From positions 62,001-126,000 of the forward strand of contig NZ_QEIJ01000007.1 in the NCBI RefSeq assembly GCF_003095395.1: a stretch of 64,000 nucleotides of DNA, in the 5' to 3' direction. A program made the translations under genes and the position numbers. This stretch comes from Microbacterium sp. Gd 4-13. GTDB taxonomy: Bacteria > Actinomycetota > Actinomycetes > Actinomycetales > Microbacteriaceae. A model generated the notes under the pieces. The model saw nothing but the letters and a program-made list of their open reading frames with translations, did no database searches and was not told the DNA's origin. Below are positions 50,101-58,863 of this stretch, piece by piece (within the stretch, counting starts at the first letter, position 1; the number at the start of each line of letters is the position of its first letter).

Positions 50101-51105
50101 ATGAGCGACTCCGCCGAGCATCCGCAGATCGGGTACCTCGACGTTCCGCAAGCCGTGATCGACGAGGTCGGCGTTCCCCTCGGCCGCCTGGCGGCGGAGT
50201 TCGGGGCGACGGTAGACGAGCGACGGGTGCGGGGGATCCCCGCCGACGGCTGGCGGGTGCTGCAGCGCTGGGAGACCGGGGCGGTCGTGGTCGGCGCCCC
50301 CGTCGACGCTTCGGGTCGATCGTGGCGGATCGCGCAGTTGGGAGACGGGCACCCGGAGGCACCGAACCGATCGGTGCGGGTGCAGTCCCAGGAGATGCCC
50401 CTGCGACCTAGTCGCGCGGAAAGGTCGCGCGGTCTCGAGATGCGGTGGCCGGAGTCGACCCGCAGGTGGATGGACGACGCTCTCGACGGTGTCGGGTTCG
50501 CCGTCGACGTCGTCAATACCGGTGAGAGCGTGTGGCGTCCCGACGGTGATCCGTTCCACGTCGTCGGCGTCATCACCCCGGCCGGCCAGACGGATGTGGG
50601 ATTCGGCTGGATGAGCGGGGGAGGACACAACCGGGCCGTGGCGCTCGCTCCGGGTGAGTACGCGCGCCTTCCGGTCAACGTCGGGGACGCGCAGTGGCGC
50701 GATCTGGAACCCGGCAGCTACGGACTGCGTGCATTCTTGCCGGGGCTGGCCGTTCCTTCGCCTCCGCCCCTGCCGCTGGAGCTGACGGCCGAGGTGATCG
50801 AACGCCATCGTCCCATCGCCAGGGACATCTCGACTCCCGCCGAGGAGAAGCAACAGCTCGAGGCGCAGATCGTGCAGAGCCGCGCACTCCTGGCGGCGCG
50901 TCACCGGTTCTCCGAGGTGGCGGATGCTGTCGTGTCGGCTGCTACGCGCGAGGCCGCGCGCGACGAGGTGCAGCGCATCTTGGGTTGCGACGCGCTGGCG
51001 GCGAACACGGTCGTGCACACCCGCCTCGTCGATGTCACCGACGAGGCCATCGCGCAGACCCACGGTCTGATCACGCATCTCGAGGGGCGGCTTGCCGACC
51101 TCTGA
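50101..51105 (+). CDS. Conserved hypothetical protein
   Basis: 334 residues, three regions: an N-terminal part (about 1-90, GWRVLQRWETGAVVVGAPV), a central beta-rich domain (about 110-225, AVDVVNTGESVWRPDGDPF and GFGWMSGGGHNRAVALAPGE) and a C-terminal coiled coil (about 245-334) ending LITHLEGRLADL. No catalytic motif stands out. The central part looks like an Ig-like surface or adaptor fold. No signal peptide. Eight bases after pgi, so probably in its operon. Not recognised. Confidence 0.65.
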   Translation: MSDSAEHPQIGYLDVPQAVIDEVGVPLGRLAAEFGATVDERRVRGIPADGWRVLQRWETGAVVVGAPVDASGRSWRIAQLGDGHPEAPNRSVRVQSQEMPLRPSRAERSRGLEMRWPESTRRWMDDALDGVGFAVDVVNTGESVWRPDGDPFHVVGVITPAGQTDVGFGWMSGGGHNRAVALAPGEYARLPVNVGDAQWRDLEPGSYGLRAFLPGLAVPSPPPLPLELTAEVIERHRPIARDISTPAEEKQQLEAQIVQSRALLAARHRFSEVADAVVSAATREAARDEVQRILGCDALAANTVVHTRLVDVTDEAIAQTHGLITHLEGRLADL

Positions 51106-51286
51106 CGTGCCCGGGCCGACCAACGAAAACCTGCTGATCCGGTCTTTCCCATAAGGGCTCCTCTCACGTTCCGTCCAGGAAGCGCCGAGGATTCGTCCAG
51201 ACGCGGTGGTGCAGACTCGGGCACTTGTGTCTCACCCGAGGACGCGAAGCGCCGTTCTGGCGCCCACCAACCGAAGGACCCGGTTC

Positions 51287-52198
51287 ATGCTCCACACCCA
51301 GAAATCGGCGCGCCCGCGCCGCCGTTTCCTCATCGCCGGCGCGTGCGCCGGTGTCGCCGTCAGCGTTCTGGCCTCGGCTGCCGCCGCGACCGCGAGTCCG
51401 ATCGCGACGCCGGCCGCCGCATCCGCCACCCTCGCCCTGCAGATCACGGAAGCTGCCCCCTTCCTCGCCGAATCGCCCGTGGTCGATGCCTTCACCACCA
51501 GCACGGACGAGGCTCAGGCAGCCCTCGACGGCGCGCGGTCGGCTCAGACCGAGGCCGCGACCGTCATGGCGTCGGTTGCCGAGTCGGGGCTGTCGTCGCG
51601 GATCGCCGACTCCACCATCGACACCACCGATCTGCGCGCGGCGATCTCGAGCCTCGCGAAGGCGAGCTTCGTTCCCGTTCTGCTCTACCCCGAGCTGGCC
51701 GATGACGCACAGACGCAGGCGGCTTCCGTGACCGAGGAGGTCACGACGCTCCGCACCGAGCTCGAAGCCGCGCGCGAGCAGAAGGCGGCGGAGGACGCCG
51801 CGCAGGCGCAGCGCGAGGCCGAGGAAGCTGCGCAGGCCGCCGCAGCAGCTGCCGCTCAGGCTGCAGCCGATGCGCTCGCGGCGGCGAACACGCCCGATGG
51901 CGCGAAGTCCATCGCCAGTTCGATGGCCGCTTCCCGCTACGGCTGGGGGAGCGACCAGTTCTCGTGCCTCTCGTCGCTCTGGCAGAAGGAGTCGAGCTGG
52001 AACTACCAGGCCTACAACGCCTCGAGCGGTGCCACAGGCATCCCGCAGGCTCTGCCCGGCAGCAAGATGGCCAGCGCCGGCTCCGACTGGCAGACCAACG
52101 CCGCGACGCAGATTGCCTGGGGGTTGCAGTACATCTCAGCTGTCTACGGAACCCCCTGCAGCGCGTGGGGCCATTCGCAGGCCACGAACTGGTACTGA
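51287..52198 (+). CDS. Exported transglycosylase-like protein
   Basis: 303 residues. A signal segment (RRFLIAGACAGVAVSVLAS) is followed by a long Ala/Glu/Gln-rich coiled coil (about 60-220) and a C-terminal domain of about 80 residues: ASRYGWGSDQFSCLSSLWQ, then KESSW with the candidate catalytic Glu, YNASSGATGIPQALPGSKM and WGLQYISAVYG. This is the SLT/aggregation-promoting-factor type domain that cleaves peptidoglycan. Two Cys near its ends probably form a disulfide. The ATG has GAAGGA upstream. Secreted wall hydrolase by inference. Confidence 0.85.
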   Translation: MLHTQKSARPRRRFLIAGACAGVAVSVLASAAAATASPIATPAAASATLALQITEAAPFLAESPVVDAFTTSTDEAQAALDGARSAQTEAATVMASVAESGLSSRIADSTIDTTDLRAAISSLAKASFVPVLLYPELADDAQTQAASVTEEVTTLRTELEAAREQKAAEDAAQAQREAEEAAQAAAAAAAQAAADALAAANTPDGAKSIASSMAASRYGWGSDQFSCLSSLWQKESSWNYQAYNASSGATGIPQALPGSKMASAGSDWQTNAATQIAWGLQYISAVYGTPCSAWGHSQATNWY

Positions 52199-52222
52199 GC
52201 CGCTGAGCCGCGCCCCGTGGAG

Positions 52223-52549
52223 TCAGCCGGCTTCACCGGGTCGCGGCACGCGGACCACCCAGCCGTAGCGGGTGAGCGCGGCGTCGAGCCGCTGGGCCTC
52301 GACGGCCGCTGCCTCCAGCGATGCGTCGGAGCACACATCGATCGCGAGCGGCGGAGGGTCGGCGAACTTCGGGATCTGCACCTCGGCCCAGACGTTCGGC
52401 GCCAGCCCCACCCGTGGCCATGCGGTGCCCGCATGCTCGACGACCGAGTCGGCGGCGAAGGCGATCACGTCGAGGGCGTCGAGCTTGGTGATCGGCAGGT
52501 CGACGACCAGCGTCACGACGAACGGACCGCTCGCGGTGTCTCGCATCAT
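52223..52549 (-). CDS. Small hypothetical protein
   Basis: 108 residues opening with ATG ATG. Content: FVVTLVVDLPITKLDALDV, AWPRVGLAPNVWAEVQIPK and a C-terminal helix plus RYGWVVRVPRPGEAG. Soluble, alpha/beta, about 50% hydrophobic; not recognised. TAACGT lies seven bases before the first ATG (52549). It converges with the exported transglycosylase-like gene and is divergent from the hydrolase. Confidence 0.6.
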   Translation of the reverse strand: MMRDTASGPFVVTLVVDLPITKLDALDVIAFAADSVVEHAGTAWPRVGLAPNVWAEVQIPKFADPPPLAIDVCSDASLEAAAVEAQRLDAALTRYGWVVRVPRPGEAG

Positions 52550-52556
52550 TGCGTCG

Positions 52557-52562
52557 ACGTTA
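52557..52562 (-). promoter_or_regulatory. -10 box for the small hypothetical gene
   Basis: TAACGT on the minus strand, seven bases before ATG 52549; leaderless arrangement. Confidence 0.55.
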
Positions 52563-52714
52563 CGGATGCCGCCGCCCGAAAGCCAGGTCGAGACGCGGGC
52601 ATTCTCTCGACGCGCGGGCTTTCTGCGTCGCCATGCCCGCGCGCCGACCGATTGCCCGCGCGTCGGTGCCGCGGTGGGCGTGGAGGACCGCCGCCGGTGC
52701 GGGAGAATCGGGAG

Positions 52715-53521
52715 GTGCCTTCCGCCCCTCGTGCCCTCACCGAGATGCCCGACCCGCAGTTCGTCATGACCGGTGACGGGCTGAGACTTGCGACCTACCT
52801 CTGGGGCGGGGTCGACGCCGACGAGCCCACGGTGCTCGCCGTGCACGGGTTCGGTTCGAGCGCGCGCGACAACTGGGTGAACACCGGCTGGGTTCGCGAC
52901 CTGCAGGCGGCGGGGTTCCGCGTGCTCGCCGTCGACCAGCGCGGGCACGGAGCGAGCGAGAAGCCGCACGATGCCGCCGGCTACCTCATGACGACTCTGG
53001 TGGCCGACCTGCTCACCGTTCTCGACACCTATCTGCTCGACACCGTGCGCTACGTCGGTTACTCGCTCGGCGCTCGCGTCGGGTGGGAGCTCGCCGTGAC
53101 CTACCCCGACCACGTCGACCGCGCCGTGCTCGGCGGTATCCCCGACGGGAGGCCGCTGCGGCGCCTCGACGTCGCTCAGGCACGGGCGTTCATCGAAGAC
53201 GGCACCCCGGTGGAGGATGTGACGACCCAGCGGTATGTCGGACTCGCGCAGCGCGTTCCGGGCAATGATCTGCGCGCCCTCGTGGCGATCGCCGAGGGCA
53301 TGACGGTCGACGGCGGCGATCCGGACCCGGCTACACCGCCGCTGCAGCCCGTGCTGTTCGCGACCGGCAGCGACGACCCGATCCTGGAGCAGTCGCGACA
53401 GCTCGCCGGATATGCGCCGCGCGGAGAGTTCTTCGAGATCGAGGGCCGCAACCACGTCAACGGCCCGGGAGCCCGCGCGTTCCGTGAGGCCGGTGTGGGT
53501 TTCCTTCAGCGTGACGACTGA
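52715..53521 (+). CDS. Alpha/beta hydrolase
   Basis: 268 residues. The fold shows VLAVHGFGSSARDNW (oxyanion), VLAVDQRGHGASEKP, the nucleophile elbow GYSLGA, an Asp after strand 7 (FATGSDDPI) and the terminal RNHVNG His. No signal peptide; cytosolic. GTG 52715 follows GAGAAT by six bases; ATG 52745 is a possible inner start. Substrate not predictable. The 12-bp hairpin behind it separates it from the binding-protein gene on the other strand. Confidence 0.87.
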   Translation: MPSAPRALTEMPDPQFVMTGDGLRLATYLWGGVDADEPTVLAVHGFGSSARDNWVNTGWVRDLQAAGFRVLAVDQRGHGASEKPHDAAGYLMTTLVADLLTVLDTYLLDTVRYVGYSLGARVGWELAVTYPDHVDRAVLGGIPDGRPLRRLDVAQARAFIEDGTPVEDVTTQRYVGLAQRVPGNDLRALVAIAEGMTVDGGDPDPATPPLQPVLFATGSDDPILEQSRQLAGYAPRGEFFEIEGRNHVNGPGARAFREAGVGFLQRDD

Positions 53522-53540
53522 CTTGGCGAAGCGGCGAGAA

Positions 53541-53584
53541 CGGATGCTGCGCCCCCGGTAGCCCCGGGAGGAGCGCAGCATCCG
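53541..53584. terminator. Hairpin terminator built from GGATGCTGC words
   Basis: CGGATGCTGCGC (53541-53552) and GCGCAGCATCCG (53573-53584) form a perfect 12-bp stem with a 20-base loop, between convergent genes. Confidence 0.75.
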
Positions 53585-53598
53585 ATCTCGTGCTCTGA

Positions 53599-54663
53599 TC
53601 AGCTCGCGGTGTAGTCGATCAGGTCGGGGTGCTCGGCGTATACGGCCTCGAGCAGGCTCATGTCGAACAGCTGGTCGGCCGTGACGGTGATGCCCGCGGT
53701 CGCCAGGGTCGTGACGGTCTCAGCCTGGAGGGTTTCAGAGGTGGTGAAGAGCCCGTTCTCGGCCGTCTCATCGGTGACGACGAGCTGCGTGTTCGCGGCC
53801 TCGGCGCAGAGCAGCTCGTTGGCGGGGTCGAGACCGAGGTCGGTTCCGCTCTGCGACATCATCAGGTCGATGCCCTTCTGCGGGTTGCGCAGCGCCTCGG
53901 CGTATCCGCGGATCTCTCCTTCGAGGAAGGCCTTCAGCTTCTCGGGTTCGTTCGCGATCATCTCGTCGGTCGCGATGATCGCGTCGGCGACGAAGGGCAG
54001 TCCGTTGTCGGCGAAGGGCATGTCGACAGCGTCGTGACCCTCGGCGCGCACGAGGATCGACTCGTTCGTGAGGAACGACATGTACCCGTCGATCTCTGCG
54101 AAGATGAGTGGGGAGGGGTCGTAGCTGACGGGGACGATCTCGACCTGGGTCTTGTCGATGCCGTTCGCAGCGAGGAGCGCGTCGAAGAGGATGACGTTGA
54201 CGTCTTGCACGCCGATCTTCTTGCCGATCAGGTCTTGCGGCTCCTCGATCGGGTCGCCGTCGGCGAGCGACAGGATGCTGTAGGGGTTCTTCTGGTAGCC
54301 GCTGGCGATGATCTTTATCGGAGCGTTCTCGTTCGCGACGGTCGCGCCCAGCGTCATCGCGTCGACCATGCCGACGTCGACGGTGCCGCTCAGCACCTCG
54401 CTGACGGACGACGACGGTCCGGGAACCAGGTTCACTCCTTCGAGCCCGGCGTCGGTGAAGTAGCCCTCGTCGATCGCGAGGTACTCGCCGATGAACTGCG
54501 AGTTGAGGATCCACGGCAACTGCATCGTGATCGAGCCCAGTGACTCGTCCGCGGACGAGGACGACCCCGTGTCGCCGGCGGGGGTGGAGCAGCCCGCGAG
54601 GGCGGTCGTGGCGATCAGGGTGAGGACGCCGAGGAGTCCTGCGGCGGTGCGGCGAGCGGTCAT
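53599..54663 (-). CDS. NMT1/THI5-like ABC solute-binding lipoprotein
   Basis: 354 residues: lipobox LAGC, Ser-rich linker, then the NMT1/THI5 fold (ITMQLPWILNSQFIGEYLA, GYFTDAGLEGVNLV, VDVGMVDAMTLGATVA). Family members bind pyrimidine-type ligands, sulfonates or nitrate outside the membrane. There is no permease or ATPase gene near it in this window, so it borrows or lacks a transporter. It follows the phosphoribosyltransferase gene on the same strand after 90 bases. No THI-box riboswitch is present, arguing against a thiamine precursor. Confidence 0.87.
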   Translation of the reverse strand: MTARRTAAGLLGVLTLIATTALAGCSTPAGDTGSSSSADESLGSITMQLPWILNSQFIGEYLAIDEGYFTDAGLEGVNLVPGPSSSVSEVLSGTVDVGMVDAMTLGATVANENAPIKIIASGYQKNPYSILSLADGDPIEEPQDLIGKKIGVQDVNVILFDALLAANGIDKTQVEIVPVSYDPSPLIFAEIDGYMSFLTNESILVRAEGHDAVDMPFADNGLPFVADAIIATDEMIANEPEKLKAFLEGEIRGYAEALRNPQKGIDLMMSQSGTDLGLDPANELLCAEAANTQLVVTDETAENGLFTTSETLQAETVTTLATAGITVTADQLFDMSLLEAVYAEHPDLIDYTAS

Positions 54664-54753
54664 GGGTGTTCGTCCTTTCGAACGGCGGGTCCGGGTGCGG
54701 GTCGGCGGATGCCGGTGTCGGGTGAAGCGAGAGAATGCGTGGGAGGGGTGGGG

Positions 54754-55329
54754 TCAGAAGTCGTCGGTGACGGCGGGGAGGCGGCCGAGGGCTTGCACGA
54801 GGTCTGCGCTGTCGCCCAGGACGGAGCGCCAGTCGTCGCCCTCGGTCATGAGGGCGGCGACCGACACGATCTGCGCGCCGTGCCGCGTGAGTAGCTCGAG
54901 GGCGGCCGCCGCGGAGCGACCCGTCGAGATCACGTCGTCGACGAAAGCGATGCGCGCGCCGTTGATCGATGCGAGTCGCCGGGCATCGAGGGTGAGCCGC
55001 TGCGCGTCGATCGTGGTCACCGATGTCACCTCCACCGACGGGCTGTCGCGGAGGTGCCACTTCTTGCTCTTCTGCAGGACGACGTACTCGTCGAGGCCGA
55101 GGTGGGGTGCGACCGCGATGGCGACCGGGATGCCGAGGGTCGCCGCGGTGACGATGATGTCGGGCTGTCGATCGCGGACGAGATCGGCGAGTTCGCGCCC
55201 GGCGCGCGTCAGCACCGACACCGGCAGGTCGATCGTCATGAGCAGGGCCGCCTGCTTCCCCGGGCCCAGGTCGACGATCGGCAGCTCGATCTCCTGTGAA
55301 CCCATGCGGGCGAGGTAGGTGCGGTCCAC
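54754..55329 (-). CDS. Phosphoribosyltransferase-family protein
   Basis: 191 residues from GTG 55329 (ATG 55305 is also in frame). The PRPP-binding loop FVDDVISTGRSA and the flanking DIIVTAATLGIPVAIAVA and DEYVVLQKSKKWH segments identify a type I PRTase of the adenine/xanthine group. It would attach ribose-5-phosphate to a base. Downstream of a Rossmann-like gene and upstream of an NMT1-like binding protein, this suggests the group handles uptake and salvage of a nucleobase-like compound (inference). Confidence 0.85.
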   Translation of the reverse strand: MDRTYLARMGSQEIELPIVDLGPGKQAALLMTIDLPVSVLTRAGRELADLVRDRQPDIIVTAATLGIPVAIAVAPHLGLDEYVVLQKSKKWHLRDSPSVEVTSVTTIDAQRLTLDARRLASINGARIAFVDDVISTGRSAAAALELLTRHGAQIVSVAALMTEGDDWRSVLGDSADLVQALGRLPAVTDDF

Positions 55330-55330
55330 G

Positions 55331-55942
55331 TCACACCACCGTCCCGGCGGAGATCGCGACCGACGCATCGAGCCAGTCGCCGACGTTGGCCAGCGCGATG
55401 ACGTCGACCCGGAGTTCAGCGGCGATTTCCGGCGGCAGCCCGCTCGCCGTCCCCGCGACGAACGAGACCGGAGGAGGAGAGGGGTTCCACTTGGTCCATG
55501 CCAGCTCGGCGATCGTGCCGCAGCTGAGTCCGATGGTGACCATGGCGTCCGACATCTCGCCGATCTGGTGGTGCTGCTCGTACCAGGTCAACTCATCGCG
55601 GAGTTCGTGGCAGCGCACCCGCTGCAGTTCGATGGAGGGCATGGCGGCGGGCTCGCTGATGCCCGATGCCGGGGTCAGTCCGATCAGTCGTGTTCCGCCG
55701 GCGGCCAGGTAGCCGTCCATGGCGGAGACGGCCACGCCGCGATCGGGGACGACGATCATCGACCACCCGCGGCGAGCGATCATGACGCCCACCTGTTCGG
55801 CGGCGTCGATCAGACGAGCAGGGGCGATGCCGGCGGCAGCGGCGACGCGAGCGATGTTCGAGGGACCGAGCACCGCGACGATCGGAACGTCGGTGGCAGA
55901 GAGGGAGGCGGGGTGCATGATGCAAGGTTGCACCACACGCAT
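55331..55942 (-). CDS. SLOG/Rossmann-type protein (TIGR00725-like)
   Basis: About 195-203 residues. Repeated Rossmann-like features: IVAVLGPSNIARVAAAAGI, then VMIARRGWSMIVVPDRGVAVSA, and GLSCGTIAEL with the SxGTxxE-like element near the C-terminal third. The layout matches SLOG proteins (MoCo carrier/LOG-like), which bind nucleotide-like ligands. ATG 55942 or ATG 55918 could be the start; both have an AT-containing box 6-7 bases upstream. It overlaps the PRTase start closely, so they share an operon. The substrate is unknown. Confidence 0.75.
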   Translation of the reverse strand: MRVVQPCIMHPASLSATDVPIVAVLGPSNIARVAAAAGIAPARLIDAAEQVGVMIARRGWSMIVVPDRGVAVSAMDGYLAAGGTRLIGLTPASGISEPAAMPSIELQRVRCHELRDELTWYEQHHQIGEMSDAMVTIGLSCGTIAELAWTKWNPSPPPVSFVAGTASGLPPEIAAELRVDVIALANVGDWLDASVAISAGTVV

Positions 55943-55954
55943 TTCGCCGATCCT

Positions 55955-55970
55955 GATGTTTCGTTACATC
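55955..55970. promoter_or_regulatory. LacI-type operator palindrome
   Basis: GATGTTTCGTTACATC: arms ATGTTT and TTACAT around a central CG, the shape of LacI-family sites. It lies between the Rossmann-type gene and the divergent LacI gene. Confidence 0.65.
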
Positions 55971-56021
55971 TAGATTTCGAGGGTGGGGGGCGTGCGCCGT
56001 CGTCGTGACTGCCACGACGCA

Positions 56022-56027
56022 TAAGAT
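56022..56027 (+). promoter_or_regulatory. -10 box for the LacI gene
   Basis: TAAGAT, six bases, then GTG 56034; leaderless arrangement. Confidence 0.6.
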
Positions 56028-56033
56028 CACCGG

Positions 56034-57077
56034 GTGGCCTCCTTCCCAGTGAAAGACACCGCACCTCGCGACCGGGCGACGCTGCGCGACATCGCCCTCG
56101 ACACCGGGCTGTCGATGAGCACGGTCTCGCAGGCGCTCCGCGGGGCCGGTCGCATCAGCGAGGCGACGCGCGCCCGCGTCGCCGAAGCATCCGCCCGGCT
56201 CGCCTATCGAGCGAATGTCAGCGCCCTGCACATGCGGGGTGCCCGCACCGGACTGGTCGGGCTCGTCGCCACCGTGCCCGACTCGACGTCGTGGAGCGTG
56301 GGCGATCTCGACTTCCTCGTGCGATGCGAGCGCGCGTTCTGCGACGTCGCACTCGGGAGCGATCGCTACCCGGTCATGCTGTCGGGTTCGTCGGTGTCGG
56401 GCGCGATCGGCGTACTGCCGGTCGACGGCGTCGCGGTGATCGACCCGGGGCCGAACGACCCGCTGCTGCGCCTACTCGAAGAGCGGAGCGTGGCCTACGT
56501 CACGCTCGGCCGAGACGTGTTGAGCAATGCCACGGATGAGTGGGTCGTCGACAACGACAAGCTGGAGATCACGCGGGTCGCGCTCGACGGTCTGTACCAG
56601 AGGGGGATGCGCCGGTCTCTGCTGTTGATCGCCGACACCGGGCAGAACTACATGACGGATGTGGCGCAGGCCTACGACGCGTGGAGCGACGCGCACCCCG
56701 ACGTCGCGACGACCACCGCCGTGCTGCCGCTGCCTTTCGACGCCGCACAGGCCGCGCGAGTGGTGTCGGATGCATGCCGCGATGGGGTGGACACGATCTA
56801 TCTGGCCGTGGAGCCTGCTCTCACCGCGGTGCTCGACGCGGTGGCCGCCGTGGGGCTCAGCATTCCCGAAGACGTGCAGCTGCTCGCCACGACCGACAGC
56901 ACGCGGGCGCAGTCGCTCGTTCCCGCGATCTCCGCGGTCGATCTGCAGCCCGCCGCGCTGGGGGAGAGACTGTTCGAACTGCTCGAGCAGCGCGTGAGCG
57001 GCGCGGTTCCCGACGTGGTCGAACGCCTCGTGCCCGCCGACGTGCGGTGGCGGGGCAGCACGCGCGCGCCGGTCTGA
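56034..57077 (+). CDS. LacI-family transcriptional regulator
   Basis: 347 residues. N-terminal HTH and hinge helix: TLRDIALDTGLSMSTVSQAL, then RVAEASARLAYRANVSA, followed by a periplasmic-binding-protein-like ligand domain with IYLAVEPALTAVLDA and a D-S-T switch in LATTDSTRAQS. It probably represses the divergent Rossmann-PRTase-NMT1 operon through the central-CG palindrome, released when its ligand, perhaps the imported nucleobase or a derivative, binds (inference). GTG start with TAAGAT six bases before it. Confidence 0.93.
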   Translation: MASFPVKDTAPRDRATLRDIALDTGLSMSTVSQALRGAGRISEATRARVAEASARLAYRANVSALHMRGARTGLVGLVATVPDSTSWSVGDLDFLVRCERAFCDVALGSDRYPVMLSGSSVSGAIGVLPVDGVAVIDPGPNDPLLRLLEERSVAYVTLGRDVLSNATDEWVVDNDKLEITRVALDGLYQRGMRRSLLLIADTGQNYMTDVAQAYDAWSDAHPDVATTTAVLPLPFDAAQAARVVSDACRDGVDTIYLAVEPALTAVLDAVAAVGLSIPEDVQLLATTDSTRAQSLVPAISAVDLQPAALGERLFELLEQRVSGAVPDVVERLVPADVRWRGSTRAPV

Positions 57078-57163
57078 GGCACTGGCACACACGGCGGCCC
57101 CTGTCGACCCTCCCGTGCAGCGGTGCGGGCTCGCCATGCTGGATGCAGTCGAAAGGATCCACG

Positions 57164-57394
57164 ATGAGCGACAGCAGCAGCATCCGCCCTTCATCCGACG
57201 GTGACGCCACGCAGGCCGACCTCGAGCAGCTCGCCGGGGGTGAGCTCGAGAACCTGCCGCCCGCGCCCCATGGCGCGCCCGACGACGGGGACGAGCCGGA
57301 TCCCGATGAGGTCTTCATCGCTCCCGAGGGATCGGGCCCCTACGCCGACCGCGACGCGGTCACCGACGAGCGGACGGGCTCGGCCGAGGTCTGA
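57164..57394 (+). CDS. Small acidic hypothetical protein
   Basis: 76 residues, Asp/Glu/Pro-rich and probably disordered: ENLPPAPHGAPDDGDEPDPD, then EVFIAPEGSGPYADRDAVTD. GAAAGGA is seven bases before the ATG. It lies 86 bases after the LacI gene. The name sometimes used for similar proteins (sugar ABC ATPase) has no basis here. Function unknown. Confidence 0.65.
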   Translation: MSDSSSIRPSSDGDATQADLEQLAGGELENLPPAPHGAPDDGDEPDPDEVFIAPEGSGPYADRDAVTDERTGSAEV

Positions 57395-57397
57395 GGG

Positions 57398-57796
57398 CTA
57401 CTCGCCGGAGTAGTCGCGCGCCCAGCTGACCTCGGGTTCGATGTAGAAGGCGGTCAGTCCCTCGCGCACGTCGTACGGGGCGCCGGTGTACTTCTCGGAG
57501 ATCCGGTCGACGATCGGCAGTGCGTCGTCACCGGTGATCCGTTCGACCACGCGCCCGCGGACGAACGCCGAATCGAGAGGATTCGCCGGGTGGGTGACCG
57601 ACACCGCGACGCGCGGATCGACCTGCAGGTCGCGGTCTTTGCGGGAGTCGGCCATGGTGAACATGGTGAGGCGGTCGCCCTCCACGCCGATCCACACCGG
57701 AACGGTGTGCGGCGCGCCGTCGGGGAGCAGCGTGGCCACGTGCATGACCGTGTCGCGCTCGAAGTAGGGGCGGACGTCGTTCCAGCGCTTGGTCAT
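57398..57796 (-). CDS. PPOX-class pyridoxamine-oxidase-like protein
   Basis: 132 residues with the FMN/F420 split-barrel fold: VMHVATLLPDGAPHTVPVWI, GDRLTMFTMADSRKDRDLQ, VAVSVTHPANP and RGRVVERITGDDA. The ATG has GGAGAAG six bases before it. It resembles the pyridoxamine 5'-phosphate oxidase-related TIGR03618 branch. Cofactor could be FMN or F420. It faces the acidic protein gene with three bases between the stops. Confidence 0.85.
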   Translation of the reverse strand: MTKRWNDVRPYFERDTVMHVATLLPDGAPHTVPVWIGVEGDRLTMFTMADSRKDRDLQVDPRVAVSVTHPANPLDSAFVRGRVVERITGDDALPIVDRISEKYTGAPYDVREGLTAFYIEPEVSWARDYSGE

Positions 57797-57903
57797 TCGC
57801 TTCTCCTTCGTCGGGACTGTCTTCTCGACAACCGGCCCGCACGGCGGGGTGTTCCCACGGCGCTGCGCCTTCGGCGCGCTGAGCGGCCGGTGTTGCGCCC
57901 AAG

Positions 57904-57961
57904 GTGCCCGTTTGCGCCGAACGAGGCTGAGTTTTCGGGCACCCTCAGCGAAAACGGGCAC
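57904..57961. repeat. Two-tier palindrome
   Basis: GTGCCCGTTT (57904-57913) pairs with AAACGGGCAC (57952-57961). Inside, GCTGAG pairs with CTCAGC around TTTTCGGGCACC. It lies 100 bases upstream of the PPOX start and 33 upstream of the META-domain gene start. Confidence 0.65.
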
Positions 57962-57981
57962 TCTCGCCGACGTGCCCCCGC

Positions 57982-57987
57982 TACGGT
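57982..57987 (+). promoter_or_regulatory. -10 box for the META-domain gene
   Basis: TACGGT, six bases, then ATG 57994; leaderless arrangement. Confidence 0.55.
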
Positions 57988-57993
57988 GGCGGG

Positions 57994-58716
57994 ATGACAC
58001 GCCGCGACCTCGGTGCAAGCCGCATTCGAGAGCACTCGCGGGGTGATGTTCTCGGTGTGGTCGGTCCGCTCTTGTGGATCGTGACACCGCTTCTCGCGGC
58101 GGCGGGGTACATCTGGCTGCTCTTCCAGGGCTTCAGCCTCGTCGGTTGCTCGGGGGATTGTCGCGAGCAGTACCTGTACTGGCCGATCGAGGTGTACCCC
58201 TGGGCCGTGGGAGCGGTGATGATCGGCGCGGTCGCCATCGCCCTGGCGCTCCTCGCGGCCGGGAGGCGGGCGGAATGGTCGGCGCTCGCCGCATTCGTCC
58301 TCGTACTGTCGGTGATCGTTTCGGCGACGGCTATTCGCGAGTACGGCTTCGCTCCGATGCATGAGCGGAACGCACGGATAGCGAGCGGCGAGATCACCCC
58401 GAGCCCCAACGGGCCGCCGATCCCGCCCACACCCGAGGGGTTGTGGGGAGTCCAGAGAGCCGGCACGCCGCACCTCGTGATCTCGACCGACGGCACCCTG
58501 AGCGGCAGCGACGGCTGCAATGCGTTCTCCGGCACGTGGACTCTGAATAGTGACGGGGTGGCGATCTTCCGCGACGTGGTCGTATCGACCGAGGTCTGCG
58601 ACGGCGTCGACACATGGCTGAGCTACGGCCGATCTGCCTACGTGGTCGGCAGTGACCTCTGGATCGGCGACGCCGAAGTGGGCATCATCGGGTTTCTTGC
58701 GCCTGCTGTGCGCTGA
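57994..58716 (+). CDS. Membrane protein with C-terminal META domain
   Basis: 240 residues: three helices in the first 120 (VVGPLLWIVTPLLAAAGYIW, AVGAVMIGAVAIALALLAAG, LAAFVLVLSVIVSATAI), then a C-terminal domain of about 90 residues with TLSGSDGCNAFSGTW and STEVCDG, the HslJ/META motif in which D-G-C-N and C-x-x form a beta barrel. META domains often sit outside the membrane and are tied to heat or antibiotic stress. Two Cys pairs in loop regions may form disulfides. Confidence 0.8.
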   Translation: MTRRDLGASRIREHSRGDVLGVVGPLLWIVTPLLAAAGYIWLLFQGFSLVGCSGDCREQYLYWPIEVYPWAVGAVMIGAVAIALALLAAGRRAEWSALAAFVLVLSVIVSATAIREYGFAPMHERNARIASGEITPSPNGPPIPPTPEGLWGVQRAGTPHLVISTDGTLSGSDGCNAFSGTWTLNSDGVAIFRDVVVSTEVCDGVDTWLSYGRSAYVVGSDLWIGDAEVGIIGFLAPAVR

Positions 58717-58863
58717 GCCCTCACGCGCTGGTCCGCCGTGCTTGCCGCAATCGCGGTGTGCGACAGCTCGGCCGCGACGCCGTTGGTGCGGACGCTATCC
58801 CGGGAGCGGGAGCGGGAGCGGGGCGGTCGGGCGAGGCGGGCCGGGGTGAGCTATGCGGGCGGA

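Noticed and set aside
51106..51286. Possible c-di-AMP (ydaO) riboswitch in front of the transglycosylase-like gene
   Set aside because: A short CGCCGAGGATTCG piece looks similar, but the conserved GGG and later helices of the motif were not found.
54664..54753. TPP riboswitch before the NMT1-like gene
   Set aside because: No THI-box core (such as CTGAGA) in the 90-base gap or at the operon start.
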